Assembly: GCA_900472785.1 (NCBI GenBank)
Contig: UCJH01000004.1
Location: forward strand, 47,312-111,311
Origin: Hyphomicrobiales bacterium
GTDB taxonomy: Bacteria; Pseudomonadota; Alphaproteobacteria; Rhizobiales; Rhizobiaceae
Length of the DNA stretch: 64,000 nucleotides
Reading direction: 5' to 3'
This document shows, piece by piece, positions 17,820 through 24,974 of this stretch. Made by a program: the position numbers and the translations under genes. Under the pieces are notes generated by a model. It was not told the DNA's origin, ran no database searches, and saw only the letters and a program-made list of their open reading frames with translations. The number at the start of each line of letters is the position of its first letter. Positions within the stretch are counted from its first letter, which is position 1.

Positions 17820-20191
17820 TAGGTAGTCCTTTGTTTCCGGGCGCGATACGCTCCGTCCCACTCAAGGGAGGAGAAGCGGACGCGCCAGGGCGTGTAAGCC
17901 TCGACTTCGATGGCTACGCGGTCGGCCTCCCCATAGGCGGCTGTGCGGAACTCACCGTTGTTCTGGGAGATGAACCCGAGGATGTCTGGCCCGGACCCGA
18001 TGGTGACACCGGAGTATTTGTCCGTGTAGGTGTCTCGGCCCTCGGGGGTCACCCGGACCTCAAAGGGTCCTGAGTTGCTGAAGAGAAGCGAGATGTTACG
18101 GAGCTGGAGGCGTCCGTCCTGGATGGCCACAAGGTTCTTGTCGCGGATGTAGATCGGATTAAGTTTCCAGTAGAACCGGTACTTCAAACCAAACACGAAC
18201 TTGTCGATTGAGAAGTCCACACCCTCGAAATAGACCTGATAGTCTGAGACCGAAGTCGGCTTGATCACCCTACCCTTCGGCAGGGACCCCATGTTGAGCG
18301 GGGACAGGACCACGAGGAACTTGTCGAGGTCCGCAGGGGCCAACTTGTAGGGCAGCGTCAAGATCGTCTTCGTTCCGTCGAAGCTCTTGAGGATCGAGCT
18401 TTCATCTCCCCCGAGATCGAGGAGGATGCTACTGGCGTCGAGGACGTTGTCCAGGCCAGCGTTGAACTGGAACGTGGCGAGACACGTCACGCCGTTGTAG
18501 ACCGTTGTCAGGACCAGGAGATCGTCCATGAACTCGGCCCCGTAGATCGAAAACGGTAGCTCCCACTGTTGCCACGACGAGAGGACTTTGCCCTCGCTGT
18601 TGAAATAGTAGTTGTAGAGCCAGAGTGCCTTCCGGTTGCCCTTGGAGAGCACCGCAATGACATCGTCCGAGGCCGAAGCGGCCATCTGATAGACGCCGGT
18701 CGGGATGTACTCGGGGACTTGGTCGGTTATCGACAGGGCGACCTGTCGGCCGAACACGCGCTCCACCTGATATTCCCTGAGGAGGGCAAATCCGCGGTTC
18801 TGGAAATCGTCCACGAAGACGAAGTTCGGACCAATGGGAACCGGCCGAACCGTTGAGGCCATATTGTAGGAATTGACCTTCTTGATCGAGACCGTGTTCG
18901 GGGAAAGGATGTCGTCGGCCGAGCTATCGACCACGAACTGGTCGAAATTGCTGGACAGCAGCAGCTTCCCGTCGAACTCCTCGCCGGTATGGAGCAAGGC
19001 TCCCCGGCTGTTTGGAGAGGAGATGTCGATCCTGTCGTCATCCATCAACTGGAGACACGTCGAGCGGTAGAAGTTCTCGTAGTTGCCCACCTGGGAGGCG
19101 ACGAAGTTTTCGTCACTCAGGATAACCATGCGGCCACGGTACAGGAACATGCGGTTGACCGTCCGACCGATGAAGGTTGGCGATGCGTTGCTGTCCTTGT
19201 CCCCCACTTCCCGACCCGGCCAGACGTGTGGCTTCAGGGTCCAGGTGCCATTCCGGTTGTCCACGAGGACGTGCGGCATGGTGCTGGCGTTCGGCTTCTC
19301 GTAGGCGCCCCAACCATAGGTCTCGCGCCACTTGCCGCTCTTATACCAGACCCAGTAGTCATCCTCTGCTCCGTCTTCCGACTGAGTGACGAGGACCATC
19401 CGGCCCTCCTTGTCAGCGTTGGGCAACTTGGTGAACTCGGTGACACTGTCGTTGAACGCGAAGATCGCCGTGTTGGCGAGATCGTCGTGGCTGGTGATGT
19501 AGCTGCTCTCGTCGGCCAGGGTGACGGACAGGACCGTCTCAGTGATCTTCTCGATGGTGACACCTACCGCATCAGCGGCGACCCGGATGGCCTCAGCGAT
19601 CTCAGTCGGTGTCCCGTCGCCGGTCGTGACGATGGCCTTGCGGACGGCGTTTAGGTAGAGGGCATAGTTTGCCTCATACCCTGCCCTCTGGCGGACCCAG
19701 AAGGTCCCGTAGCGGTTAGGGTTGCGTCGGGTCACGCCGCCATCAGTGATGCCGGTCAAGCCGGTCTCGGCCGTCGTGGTGGCCGTCACGGTCTTGGATT
19801 TGTTGTAGACGAAGGTGGTGTCGCCAACCGTGAGGAACTTGAGGTTCTTCTCCGCGTCTGCGCCAGCGATGTAGGCGGCGGCGGTCCCCTCAAGGGTCAC
19901 CGTCTGGAGAGCCTTGGTCTTGAGGTTCATCACCTTCACCGCACCGTCATAGATGCTGATCTGGTAGTTCCCCGAGGGCTTCTGGATGGTGTGCCCGGCG
20001 ATGGTGCTGTTTACGGCCGGGGCCACGCCTACCGTTGCCAGATAGACACCGGCAGGTCTCGTGGTGAGACCCGAGGCGACATCACAGGTGGTATTGAGGA
20101 GCTTGTCGGCAGAGTTCGGGGAGCGAATTTCGCGGGGCTGTTGACTGACGCCGCCAATTAGGTTGGCGATTGCGCCGGATACGGCTGTCAT
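17819..20191 (-). CDS. Tail tubular protein B (gp12-like)
   Basis: 790 aa nozzle protein of the short tail. The N-terminus (SGAIANLIGGVSQQPREIR, with NSADKLLNTTCDV) is a strong T7 gp12 signature, and the length matches the family. The rest is beta-rich, consistent with the propeller-like nozzle that carries the spike. The start ATG overlaps the TTPA stop (ATGA) and its stop overlaps the next gene. Confidence 0.95.
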   Translation of the reverse strand: MTAVSGAIANLIGGVSQQPREIRSPNSADKLLNTTCDVASGLTTRPAGVYLATVGVAPAVNSTIAGHTIQKPSGNYQISIYDGAVKVMNLKTKALQTVTLEGTAAAYIAGADAEKNLKFLTVGDTTFVYNKSKTVTATTTAETGLTGITDGGVTRRNPNRYGTFWVRQRAGYEANYALYLNAVRKAIVTTGDGTPTEIAEAIRVAADAVGVTIEKITETVLSVTLADESSYITSHDDLANTAIFAFNDSVTEFTKLPNADKEGRMVLVTQSEDGAEDDYWVWYKSGKWRETYGWGAYEKPNASTMPHVLVDNRNGTWTLKPHVWPGREVGDKDSNASPTFIGRTVNRMFLYRGRMVILSDENFVASQVGNYENFYRSTCLQLMDDDRIDISSPNSRGALLHTGEEFDGKLLLSSNFDQFVVDSSADDILSPNTVSIKKVNSYNMASTVRPVPIGPNFVFVDDFQNRGFALLREYQVERVFGRQVALSITDQVPEYIPTGVYQMAASASDDVIAVLSKGNRKALWLYNYYFNSEGKVLSSWQQWELPFSIYGAEFMDDLLVLTTVYNGVTCLATFQFNAGLDNVLDASSILLDLGGDESSILKSFDGTKTILTLPYKLAPADLDKFLVVLSPLNMGSLPKGRVIKPTSVSDYQVYFEGVDFSIDKFVFGLKYRFYWKLNPIYIRDKNLVAIQDGRLQLRNISLLFSNSGPFEVRVTPEGRDTYTDKYSGVTIGSGPDILGFISQNNGEFRTAAYGEADRVAIEVEAYTPWRVRFSSLEWDGAYRARKQRTT

Positions 20192-20787
20192 TGGAGAACC
20201 TGGGGATTGTAAGCTCCATAGAGTGACCCGGAAACGGAAATGGAGTTCTTGAGCGAGAGCTTCTCGGCAGAGAGCTGCTCAGCGTGGAGTTCGGCCATTG
20301 CGCGGACTTCGTCCTGGCTGTCGTCCTGGGCACTCATGGCGTCCCCAACGGAGCGCACCTGGGCCACTCGGGCGGCGCGGATAGCGACGTAGGATCGAGC
20401 AGCGGCCGGAAGGTCGTTGAAGTCCAAGCCGAACACGATCTTGATCGCGACGGCGGCGGTGAAGACATCGCCGTTGTTGTACGGCTCGATGCGATAGAGT
20501 TTTCCGCCACGGTTCACCACTCGGGTTCCCCTTGAGGGACCCGTGGTCTCGACGTGGAGGGTGTTCATCGGCAGGGTGATGAACCCGGAGACATCCGGGG
20601 ATAGCCGGAGAATTTCGGTGTTGAAGTACCAGCCCCGCTTCTGCACCTCGAAAGAGATTTCCTTCAGGGTGGCAATGGCAACGGCGACATCAAGCGGAGG
20701 GTTGATCAGGGAGTTAACAGGGGCCTCGCCCATGTTCCTGAGGATCAGGTTGACCGCCTCAAGTTCGGTATAAGGAAGAACGGCCAT
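20188..20787 (-). CDS. Tail tubular protein A (gp11-like)
   Basis: 199 aa adaptor between portal and nozzle. The N-terminus (YTELEAVNLILRNMGEAPV, then ATLKEISFEVQKRGWYFN) and AARSYVAIRAARVAQ are diagnostic of T7 gp11-type gatekeepers. It directly follows the capsid gene and its terminator, as in T7. Confidence 0.95.
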   Translation of the reverse strand: MAVLPYTELEAVNLILRNMGEAPVNSLINPPLDVAVAIATLKEISFEVQKRGWYFNTEILRLSPDVSGFITLPMNTLHVETTGPSRGTRVVNRGGKLYRIEPYNNGDVFTAAVAIKIVFGLDFNDLPAAARSYVAIRAARVAQVRSVGDAMSAQDDSQDEVRAMAELHAEQLSAEKLSLKNSISVSGSLYGAYNPQVLQ

Positions 20788-20802
20788 GAAAGGCTCCCAA
20801 AG

Positions 20803-20834
20803 GAAAAAAAGGGAGGCCCAATTAAGGACCTCCC
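20803..20834 (-). terminator. Rho-independent-type terminator after capsid
   Basis: A stem of 9 bp (GGGAGGTCC with GGGCCTCCC, one G-U) with loop TTAATT (20811..20834), followed on the minus strand by seven T. It lies 10 nt after the capsid stop, the same place as the T7 T-phi terminator that sets capsid-to-tail expression ratios. Confidence 0.85.
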
Positions 20835-20844
20835 TATGGAGTGA

Positions 20845-21813
20845 TTACGGGGCCTTCGCGGAGATCAGGCGGATGCACTCAGGACGGAGGACGCCGTGGC
20901 CACAGGCCATGCGCGAGACCATCAGGGTGCCCTGACGGCCGACCTGATATTCCTTTTCGGTCGCGAGGTTCATCAGCTTGACAGTGCCGAGGGCCTGCTT
21001 CTGCATGATGAGGACAAGCGACTTCGTGCCATCGACCGTATAGTCCGCGATGTCAGCGCCGGAACGCTTGCCACCGAGGGTCGCCGTACCGAAGTTTAGT
21101 GCGAGGTTGTTCGACGGAACAATCTCGATACCAGCAGCGCGGTAGATGCCGCCCTTCGACTTGGAGCCGTTGCCTTCGTTGCCGAAGTCGCGGTCAAGGA
21201 ACGAGCCGTCCTGGACGAGGTCCCAGTAGATGGACGGCGTTACGAACGCGGTGCGCTCGGTATCCGGGATGTTCGTGGCATCGAAGTAGGCAGCGGCATT
21301 GTAGAGCGCGTCTACGATGTTCGAGATGGACGGCGTAGCGCCGATCTTGTCTTCCGTCGCCGGACCCATTTCGGCAACCGCACCGGTCGTCGCATTGACT
21401 GCGGCCTTGGTGGCGATGGCGAAGAGGTGCTGGTCGTAAGCCTGGGCAAGGCTGTCACCCATCTGGAATGCGTACTCGCTACGGGTCTCGTAGTGGTTCA
21501 TCGCCTCTTCGTAGTTGGACACGAAGGTCGAGGAGATCAGCATGTCATCGATGGTGATGACCTTTTCGCCGTGGTTGATGTCCTGACCAAGGATAAAGTT
21601 ACCCGGCGTGTGGTATTCAGCAGCGGCCTTGCCGATTGCAGCGAACTGGGCGGACTTGCCCGAGGTGATCGTGCGTTCACGGTGGCGACCCTTGAGGACC
21701 GTCCGCTTGTTGAAGACCTTCATGGTTTCGCCAGAGAAGACCTTCAGGTAGAGGTTGTCGCTATGCGACGGACCGGCTGGAATACCAGCGGTCGTGGTAG
21801 TGGACTGGGGCAT
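20845..21813 (-). CDS. Major capsid protein (gp10-like)
   Basis: 322 aa from the ATG at 21813 (MPQSTTTTAGIP). A TTG-started extension to 21846 is possible but lacks support. Features typical of T7-type HK97-fold shells are visible: the E-loop region VLKGRHRERTITSGKSAQF, then HYETRSEYAFQMGDSLA and the late QALGTVKLMNLATEKEY. No slippery site or second frame suggests a gp10B-type extension. It is separated from its scaffold gene by the lysis cassette and a tRNA, unlike T7, where scaffold and capsid are adjacent. Confidence 0.95.
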   Translation of the reverse strand: MPQSTTTTAGIPAGPSHSDNLYLKVFSGETMKVFNKRTVLKGRHRERTITSGKSAQFAAIGKAAAEYHTPGNFILGQDINHGEKVITIDDMLISSTFVSNYEEAMNHYETRSEYAFQMGDSLAQAYDQHLFAIATKAAVNATTGAVAEMGPATEDKIGATPSISNIVDALYNAAAYFDATNIPDTERTAFVTPSIYWDLVQDGSFLDRDFGNEGNGSKSKGGIYRAAGIEIVPSNNLALNFGTATLGGKRSGADIADYTVDGTKSLVLIMQKQALGTVKLMNLATEKEYQVGRQGTLMVSRMACGHGVLRPECIRLISAKAP

Positions 21814-22018
21814 TAAGTTCTCGGAAGTAATCAGAGTGCGCGGCAAAGCGGCGCGGTGTGATTTCGCTTCGGAAAACTCGGTTTCATCTGGAGGTTATCC
21901 CCGAGGGGGCCTGAGGTTACTTGGGAGTATTCGCTTTGCTAAAATCAAAAGGGAGATCGCCCTCCTAAAGAGGAGCGGCTATAGTGTCGTGATCTTCCCT
22001 GATCTGATACGTCGAGAT
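21814..22018 (-). other. Leader of capsid gene
   Basis: 205 bp between the tRNA-Trp and the capsid start. It contains a short stem (GGAG...CTCC then CTTTTGATTTT near 21950) and a CACTATAG near 21985 that resembles the end of a T7 promoter but not this phage's own promoter. No strong Shine-Dalgarno precedes the capsid ATG, which is odd for a highly expressed gene. Confidence 0.4.
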
Positions 22019-22092
22019 TGGCGGATGAGGCTGGTATTGAACCAACGTCTTCGGTTTTGGAGACCGCTGCTCTACCTTTGAGCTACACACCC
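22019..22092 (-). tRNA. tRNA-Trp (CCA)
   Basis: 74 nt with encoded CCA end. The D stem is GCTC/GAGC, the anticodon arm GCGGT-CTCCAAA-ACCGA with anticodon CCA, the T arm GTTGG-TTCAATA-CCAGC, and the acceptor GGGTGTG with CTCATCC plus G discriminator. There are two non-pairs (T-T in the acceptor stem and G-A at the base of the anticodon stem). It looks like a phage tRNA within the late transcription unit between lysis genes and capsid. The host gene for this tRNA is not in the window. Confidence 0.85.
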
Positions 22093-22101
22093 TCGCCCAC
22101 C

Positions 22102-22377
22102 CTAGTTCGGGTGAGACAGGCTTTCGTAGAAGCCGATGAGGCGGCGACCACATTCGGTCTTTTCCGCTTCGGACTTCTTGAGGGCCGAGATCAACTGAAT
22201 GACCTGGGCCTTCGACAGGGACCCGGCCTTCGGGGCTGGGACCTGGGTATTGAAGCAAACCTTGAGGTCTGCGGGTAACACCGGGTAACCCGGAGCTTTA
22301 TTTCCAGAGGTTACGCAGCCGCTCAGTGTCAGCAGGAGCAAGGCACTCGCGGTTAGCGTCTTCAAGGTTCGAGGCAT
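22102..22377 (-). CDS. Outer-membrane spanin lipoprotein (o-spanin, Rz1-like)
   Basis: 91 aa with a lipoprotein signal: hydrophobic ALLLLTLSGC with lipobox LSGC and the acylated Cys at residue 21. A Pro-containing stretch follows and then a helical C-terminus. The start lies inside the i-spanin gene in another frame, with 80 nt of overlap, a classic Rz/Rz1 arrangement. With the i-spanin it fuses inner and outer membranes in the last step of lysis. Confidence 0.85.
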   Translation of the reverse strand: MPRTLKTLTASALLLLTLSGCVTSGNKAPGYPVLPADLKVCFNTQVPAPKAGSLSKAQVIQLISALKKSEAEKTECGRRLIGFYESLSHPN

Positions 22378-22636
22378 ACTCGCTCAATTCATCGATTTGA
22401 TCTGTGAGGACCGAGAGGCGATCCTGGGCGTCCTTCGCCTTCTGAGCGTCGGCGGTGTATGCAGCCTGGGCAGACTTGCGCAGGTGCTCAGAAAGGTCGA
22501 GCCGCTCTTGGACAGCAGCCAGCTCAAGACGAGCCTTGGTGTCCGCAGCGCCCTTGGAATAGATGAGGAAAACAATCGCGAAGGCCGCGAGGATCACCGC
22601 GAGGTGCGCCCAGTAGCGGCTAAGAAATAGGACCAT
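22298..22636 (-). CDS. Inner-membrane spanin (i-spanin, Rz-like)
   Basis: 112 aa. One N-terminal membrane segment (HLAVILAAFAIVFLIYS) is followed by a long periplasmic coiled coil rich in Ala, Gln and Glu, the standard Rz layout. It overlaps the holin-like gene upstream and the o-spanin gene downstream. The last residues (LRNLWK) would contact the o-spanin. Confidence 0.85.
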   Translation of the reverse strand: MVLFLSRYWAHLAVILAAFAIVFLIYSKGAADTKARLELAAVQERLDLSEHLRKSAQAAYTADAQKAKDAQDRLSVLTDQIDELSEYASNLEDANRECLAPADTERLRNLWK

Positions 22637-22871
22637 CGTCGGGACCTTTCGGGTTTACTGCGGAAATGAGGCCGCGAAGATGCGCCCGGTAGTCCATGTG
22701 GCCGATGCCGACATAGACGCCGTAGTTGAGCGCGATGACGCCCACGAGAGACGCGACCACGACAGCGGCTTGCTGGAGGGCAATGGCATAGAAGATGGCA
22801 CCCCAAGCGAGGGCCGTGTTGACCCCGAGGAGCACCTTGGAGGTCTTCCGTTTCGAGGTCTTCTGGGTCAT
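22620..22871 (-). CDS. Probable holin, two membrane segments
   Basis: 83 aa with a basic N-terminus (KTSKRKTSK), two hydrophobic segments (NTALAWGAIFYAIALQQ and VVVASLVGVIALNYGVYVG) and a polar tail. Size and topology fit a class II-type holin. It lies between the amidase and spanin genes and overlaps both (ATGA with the amidase), so its place in the lysis cassette is the main argument for the call. Confidence 0.7.
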   Translation of the reverse strand: MTQKTSKRKTSKVLLGVNTALAWGAIFYAIALQQAAVVVASLVGVIALNYGVYVGIGHMDYRAHLRGLISAVNPKGPDDGPIS

Positions 22872-23314
22872 TGCTTTCGACCCGCCTTGAACCCGGAGAT
22901 GTTCCCCAGGGGGTCCTTTCGGACATCAAAGGACGGGCAAGCCTTAGCGGCGAACTCGTTGTGACCAGCGATCCGGGTGATACCGGGGAAATCCTTGACG
23001 AGCTTGCGGGTGAGCGCCAGCATCGCGGACTTCTGCTTGTCGGTACGGGTGTCCTCGGCCTTGTTCACATTGTCCGCATCGACGCCGCCCACATAGGAGC
23101 AACCGATGGAGCCAGTGTTGTAGCCTTGGACGTGAGCGCCGACCTGAGCCAGCGGACGACCGGCCTCAACGCGACCGTCGAGGTGCACGAGGTAGTGGTA
23201 ACCAATGTCGGAGAACCCACGGGCTTTATGCCATGCGCGGACATCAGCCACGGAATAGTCTTTGCCTTCCGGCGTTGCAGTGCAATGCCAGACTAGGAGA
23301 TTTACGGAGCGCAT
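22868..23314 (-). CDS. N-acetylmuramoyl-L-alanine amidase (T7 lysozyme-like endolysin)
   Basis: 148 aa, amidase_2 fold. The zinc ligands are visible: His in VWHCTAT (residue 10), His in AGHNEF near 118 and Cys in KACPSF near 126, with the assisting Lys just before it. GYHYLVHLDGRVEAGR and NTGSIGCSYVGG are family blocks shared with T7 gp3.5. It cuts the amide bond between muramic acid and peptide. T7 lysozyme also inhibits T7 RNA polymerase; whether this one does is unknown. It is placed in the late structural region, not beside replication genes as in T7. Confidence 0.92.
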   Translation of the reverse strand: MRSVNLLVWHCTATPEGKDYSVADVRAWHKARGFSDIGYHYLVHLDGRVEAGRPLAQVGAHVQGYNTGSIGCSYVGGVDADNVNKAEDTRTDKQKSAMLALTRKLVKDFPGITRIAGHNEFAAKACPSFDVRKDPLGNISGFKAGRKQ

Positions 23315-23544
23315 TATTTTCTCTTGGGTTGTTTCTTGCGATTGGCCGTGCGGCTCATGATCGTCAGGTTCGAGAACGAGTTGTTCTGCGGGTTCATGTT
23401 CTTGTGATCGACCTCTTTGCCCTTTACCGCAGCCGCGCCATGCTTTTTGATCATCTTGCGACGGGCACGTTTGCGCATCACATTGTCGGCGCGGCGGTCT
23501 GGGCGGCGAGAGGCCGCGTATTCTTTGTCGTAGTCTCTCGCCAT
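23314..23544 (-). CDS. Small HNH-like protein
   Basis: 76 aa and very basic. The second half has an HNH-type pattern: VDHKNMNPQNNSFSNLTIMS, with Asp-His, then Asn, then Asn-Leu, and a basic tail (RTANRKKQPKRK). It is short for a homing endonuclease and could be a minimal HNH nuclease or a DNA-binding relic. Its stop overlaps the amidase start (TAATG), and it sits 8 nt after the scaffold gene. Confidence 0.65.
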   Translation of the reverse strand: MARDYDKEYAASRRPDRRADNVMRKRARRKMIKKHGAAAVKGKEVDHKNMNPQNNSFSNLTIMSRTANRKKQPKRK

Positions 23545-23552
23545 CGAGGTCC

Positions 23553-24413
23553 TTACATAATCTTGGAGCGGGACAGCTTCGCCATCACCGAGGCGCGGAA
23601 CGTCTCGTTGGTGTCGTACCGGGGGTCATTGAGGTCCTCCATGTAGTCGTCCAGGGAGGCATAGGCGTTGGTCGCAGTGGCACCCTTGGGGGACACTGGG
23701 GATTCGGGTTCCTGCGAACCGTCTTCCATCTCAGCCATCAATGCGGCTTCCCAGTCGGACTTCAGGCCCTTGATGGCCAGGAGCGCCTTGCGCGGGTTAT
23801 TGGAGTTGACGGCATCATCGAAAGCGGCCTGATCTTCGGCCGAGAGGTTCTCGATGGCCCAGTCGATCATTTCGCCGTAGGACTCCTGACCGCCGACCAG
23901 CTCGTAAGCCTGATTGGCCGTGGCGTTGGTGCGGTTCGTGAGACCCTCGATGTAGATGTCCACCATCTCGCGCGGGTAACCTGCGGCATCGAGCTTGGTA
24001 TAGGTGTCTTCCGTGAGGCCCCCGTTCGCCGCCCATTCCTGGGAGACAGTGCCGAGATCGAGGCCAGCCTTCTTGGTGGCTTCCTCAGCGGCTGCGCGTT
24101 CCTCGGGGGTCGCCTGGGCACCCTGGGGTTCCTCGGCGGCATCATCCGGTTTCGCTAGCTTGGCCTCAAGGCCCTCGTTGTAGGTGACGTACTCTTCGAC
24201 CGTCTTGAACTTTGCCGGGAGCCAGGAGGGGCGATCTTCTGCCGCCTCCTGGTTACCGTCTGCTCCCCCTTGAGCAACTGGGGTTGCCTCGGTGGTTGCG
24301 CCGGGTGCGTCGTCTGAGACCAGACCTTCGGCCTTCAGGGCTTCGTACTGTTCTTCAAGGGACGGGCCAGCGGCCTCGGAGGCGATAATGGTTGCGGATT
24401 GCGATGTTGACAT
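23553..24413 (-). CDS. Capsid assembly scaffold (gp9-like)
   Basis: 286 aa, strongly acidic, Ala/Glu-rich and helical, with a Pro-containing middle and a basic C-terminal end (ASVMAKLSRSKIM) of the sort that contacts the capsid. Segments such as GLEAKLAKPDD and LDDYMEDLNDPRYDTNETFRASV match T7-like scaffolds. It lies downstream of the portal, as in T7, but the lysis cassette follows in place of the capsid gene. Confidence 0.85.
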   Translation of the reverse strand: MSTSQSATIIASEAAGPSLEEQYEALKAEGLVSDDAPGATTEATPVAQGGADGNQEAAEDRPSWLPAKFKTVEEYVTYNEGLEAKLAKPDDAAEEPQGAQATPEERAAAEEATKKAGLDLGTVSQEWAANGGLTEDTYTKLDAAGYPREMVDIYIEGLTNRTNATANQAYELVGGQESYGEMIDWAIENLSAEDQAAFDDAVNSNNPRKALLAIKGLKSDWEAALMAEMEDGSQEPESPVSPKGATATNAYASLDDYMEDLNDPRYDTNETFRASVMAKLSRSKIM

Positions 24414-24451
24414 AAAAGGTGCTCTCTATTGGGGGAGTTGAGAAAAGGGAG

Positions 24452-24497
24452 CGCCGCCCAGCATGATCCCGATCAATCATCACGGGTCTGGGCGGCG
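24452..24497 (-). terminator. Hairpin before scaffold gene
   Basis: Perfect 10-bp stem CGCCGCCCAG with CTGGGCGGCG, an inner loop with a small secondary stem, then CTCCCTTTTCTC. It lies just after the 156-aa gene. It is a probable attenuator or RNA-processing site separating portal-side from scaffold-side expression. Confidence 0.65.
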
Positions 24498-24503
24498 GGG
24501 TAG

Positions 24504-24974
24504 TTATTTCTTGACGGGCTTGTTGGCGCGTCGGGCGGCGGCGATGGACATCGGGGAACCCTTACGGGCGTACCAGACGCCTTCCGGGGTCGGACCCTGC
24601 TTGGACGCTTCCTTCGATGCCTTTTCGGCTCGTGCCTGGGCACCCGCCATGATCTGCTGGCCCTGGAGGGCACGGCCGGACAGCGTGGTCTTGGCAACAG
24701 GAGCATTGTCCATTCGGGCCTTGGCCTTGGAGATGGCCGAGCCCTTCTTCGCGATCCCTACGTCCTTCATCGGGACGGGACCCGCCTTGACGCCGGATAC
24801 CGGCTTAGCCTTGTCGGCCGAGGCGGTTGCCTTGACTTGGGAGGGTTTCTTGCCGGGGACCGGGACGTTCTTCGGCGTGGATGCCAGTTTTGTGTTGTAG
24901 CTCTTGCCCTGCCACGAGAAGGTTTTCTTTCCTGCCTTTCGTGCCGAGGCGAATGCCTTGCTAAATGATGCCAT
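24504..24974 (-). CDS. Basic 156-aa protein between portal and scaffold
   Basis: Not recognised. It is very basic (Lys/Ala/Pro-rich) with low-complexity helices and a short ordered N-terminal motif, FSWQGKSYNTKLA, of a kind seen in uncharacterised T7-like head-region proteins. The ATG overlaps the portal stop (TAATG). Charge and position suggest a minor head protein or DNA-contacting factor, which is inference only. Confidence 0.65.
   Translation of the reverse strand: MASFSKAFASARKAGKKTFSWQGKSYNTKLASTPKNVPVPGKKPSQVKATASADKAKPVSGVKAGPVPMKDVGIAKKGSAISKAKARMDNAPVAKTTLSGRALQGQQIMAGAQARAEKASKEASKQGPTPEGVWYARKGSPMSIAAARRANKPVKK

Noticed and set aside
21978..21991. CACTATAG upstream of the capsid gene as a T7 promoter
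   Set aside because: Only the last 8 bases agree with T7, and it does not resemble this phage's own three promoters; it may be chance.
22018..22278. Plus-strand ORF reading through 22018..22278
   Set aside because: Its first part is the complement of the tRNA-Trp, and the rest is antisense to the o-spanin gene.
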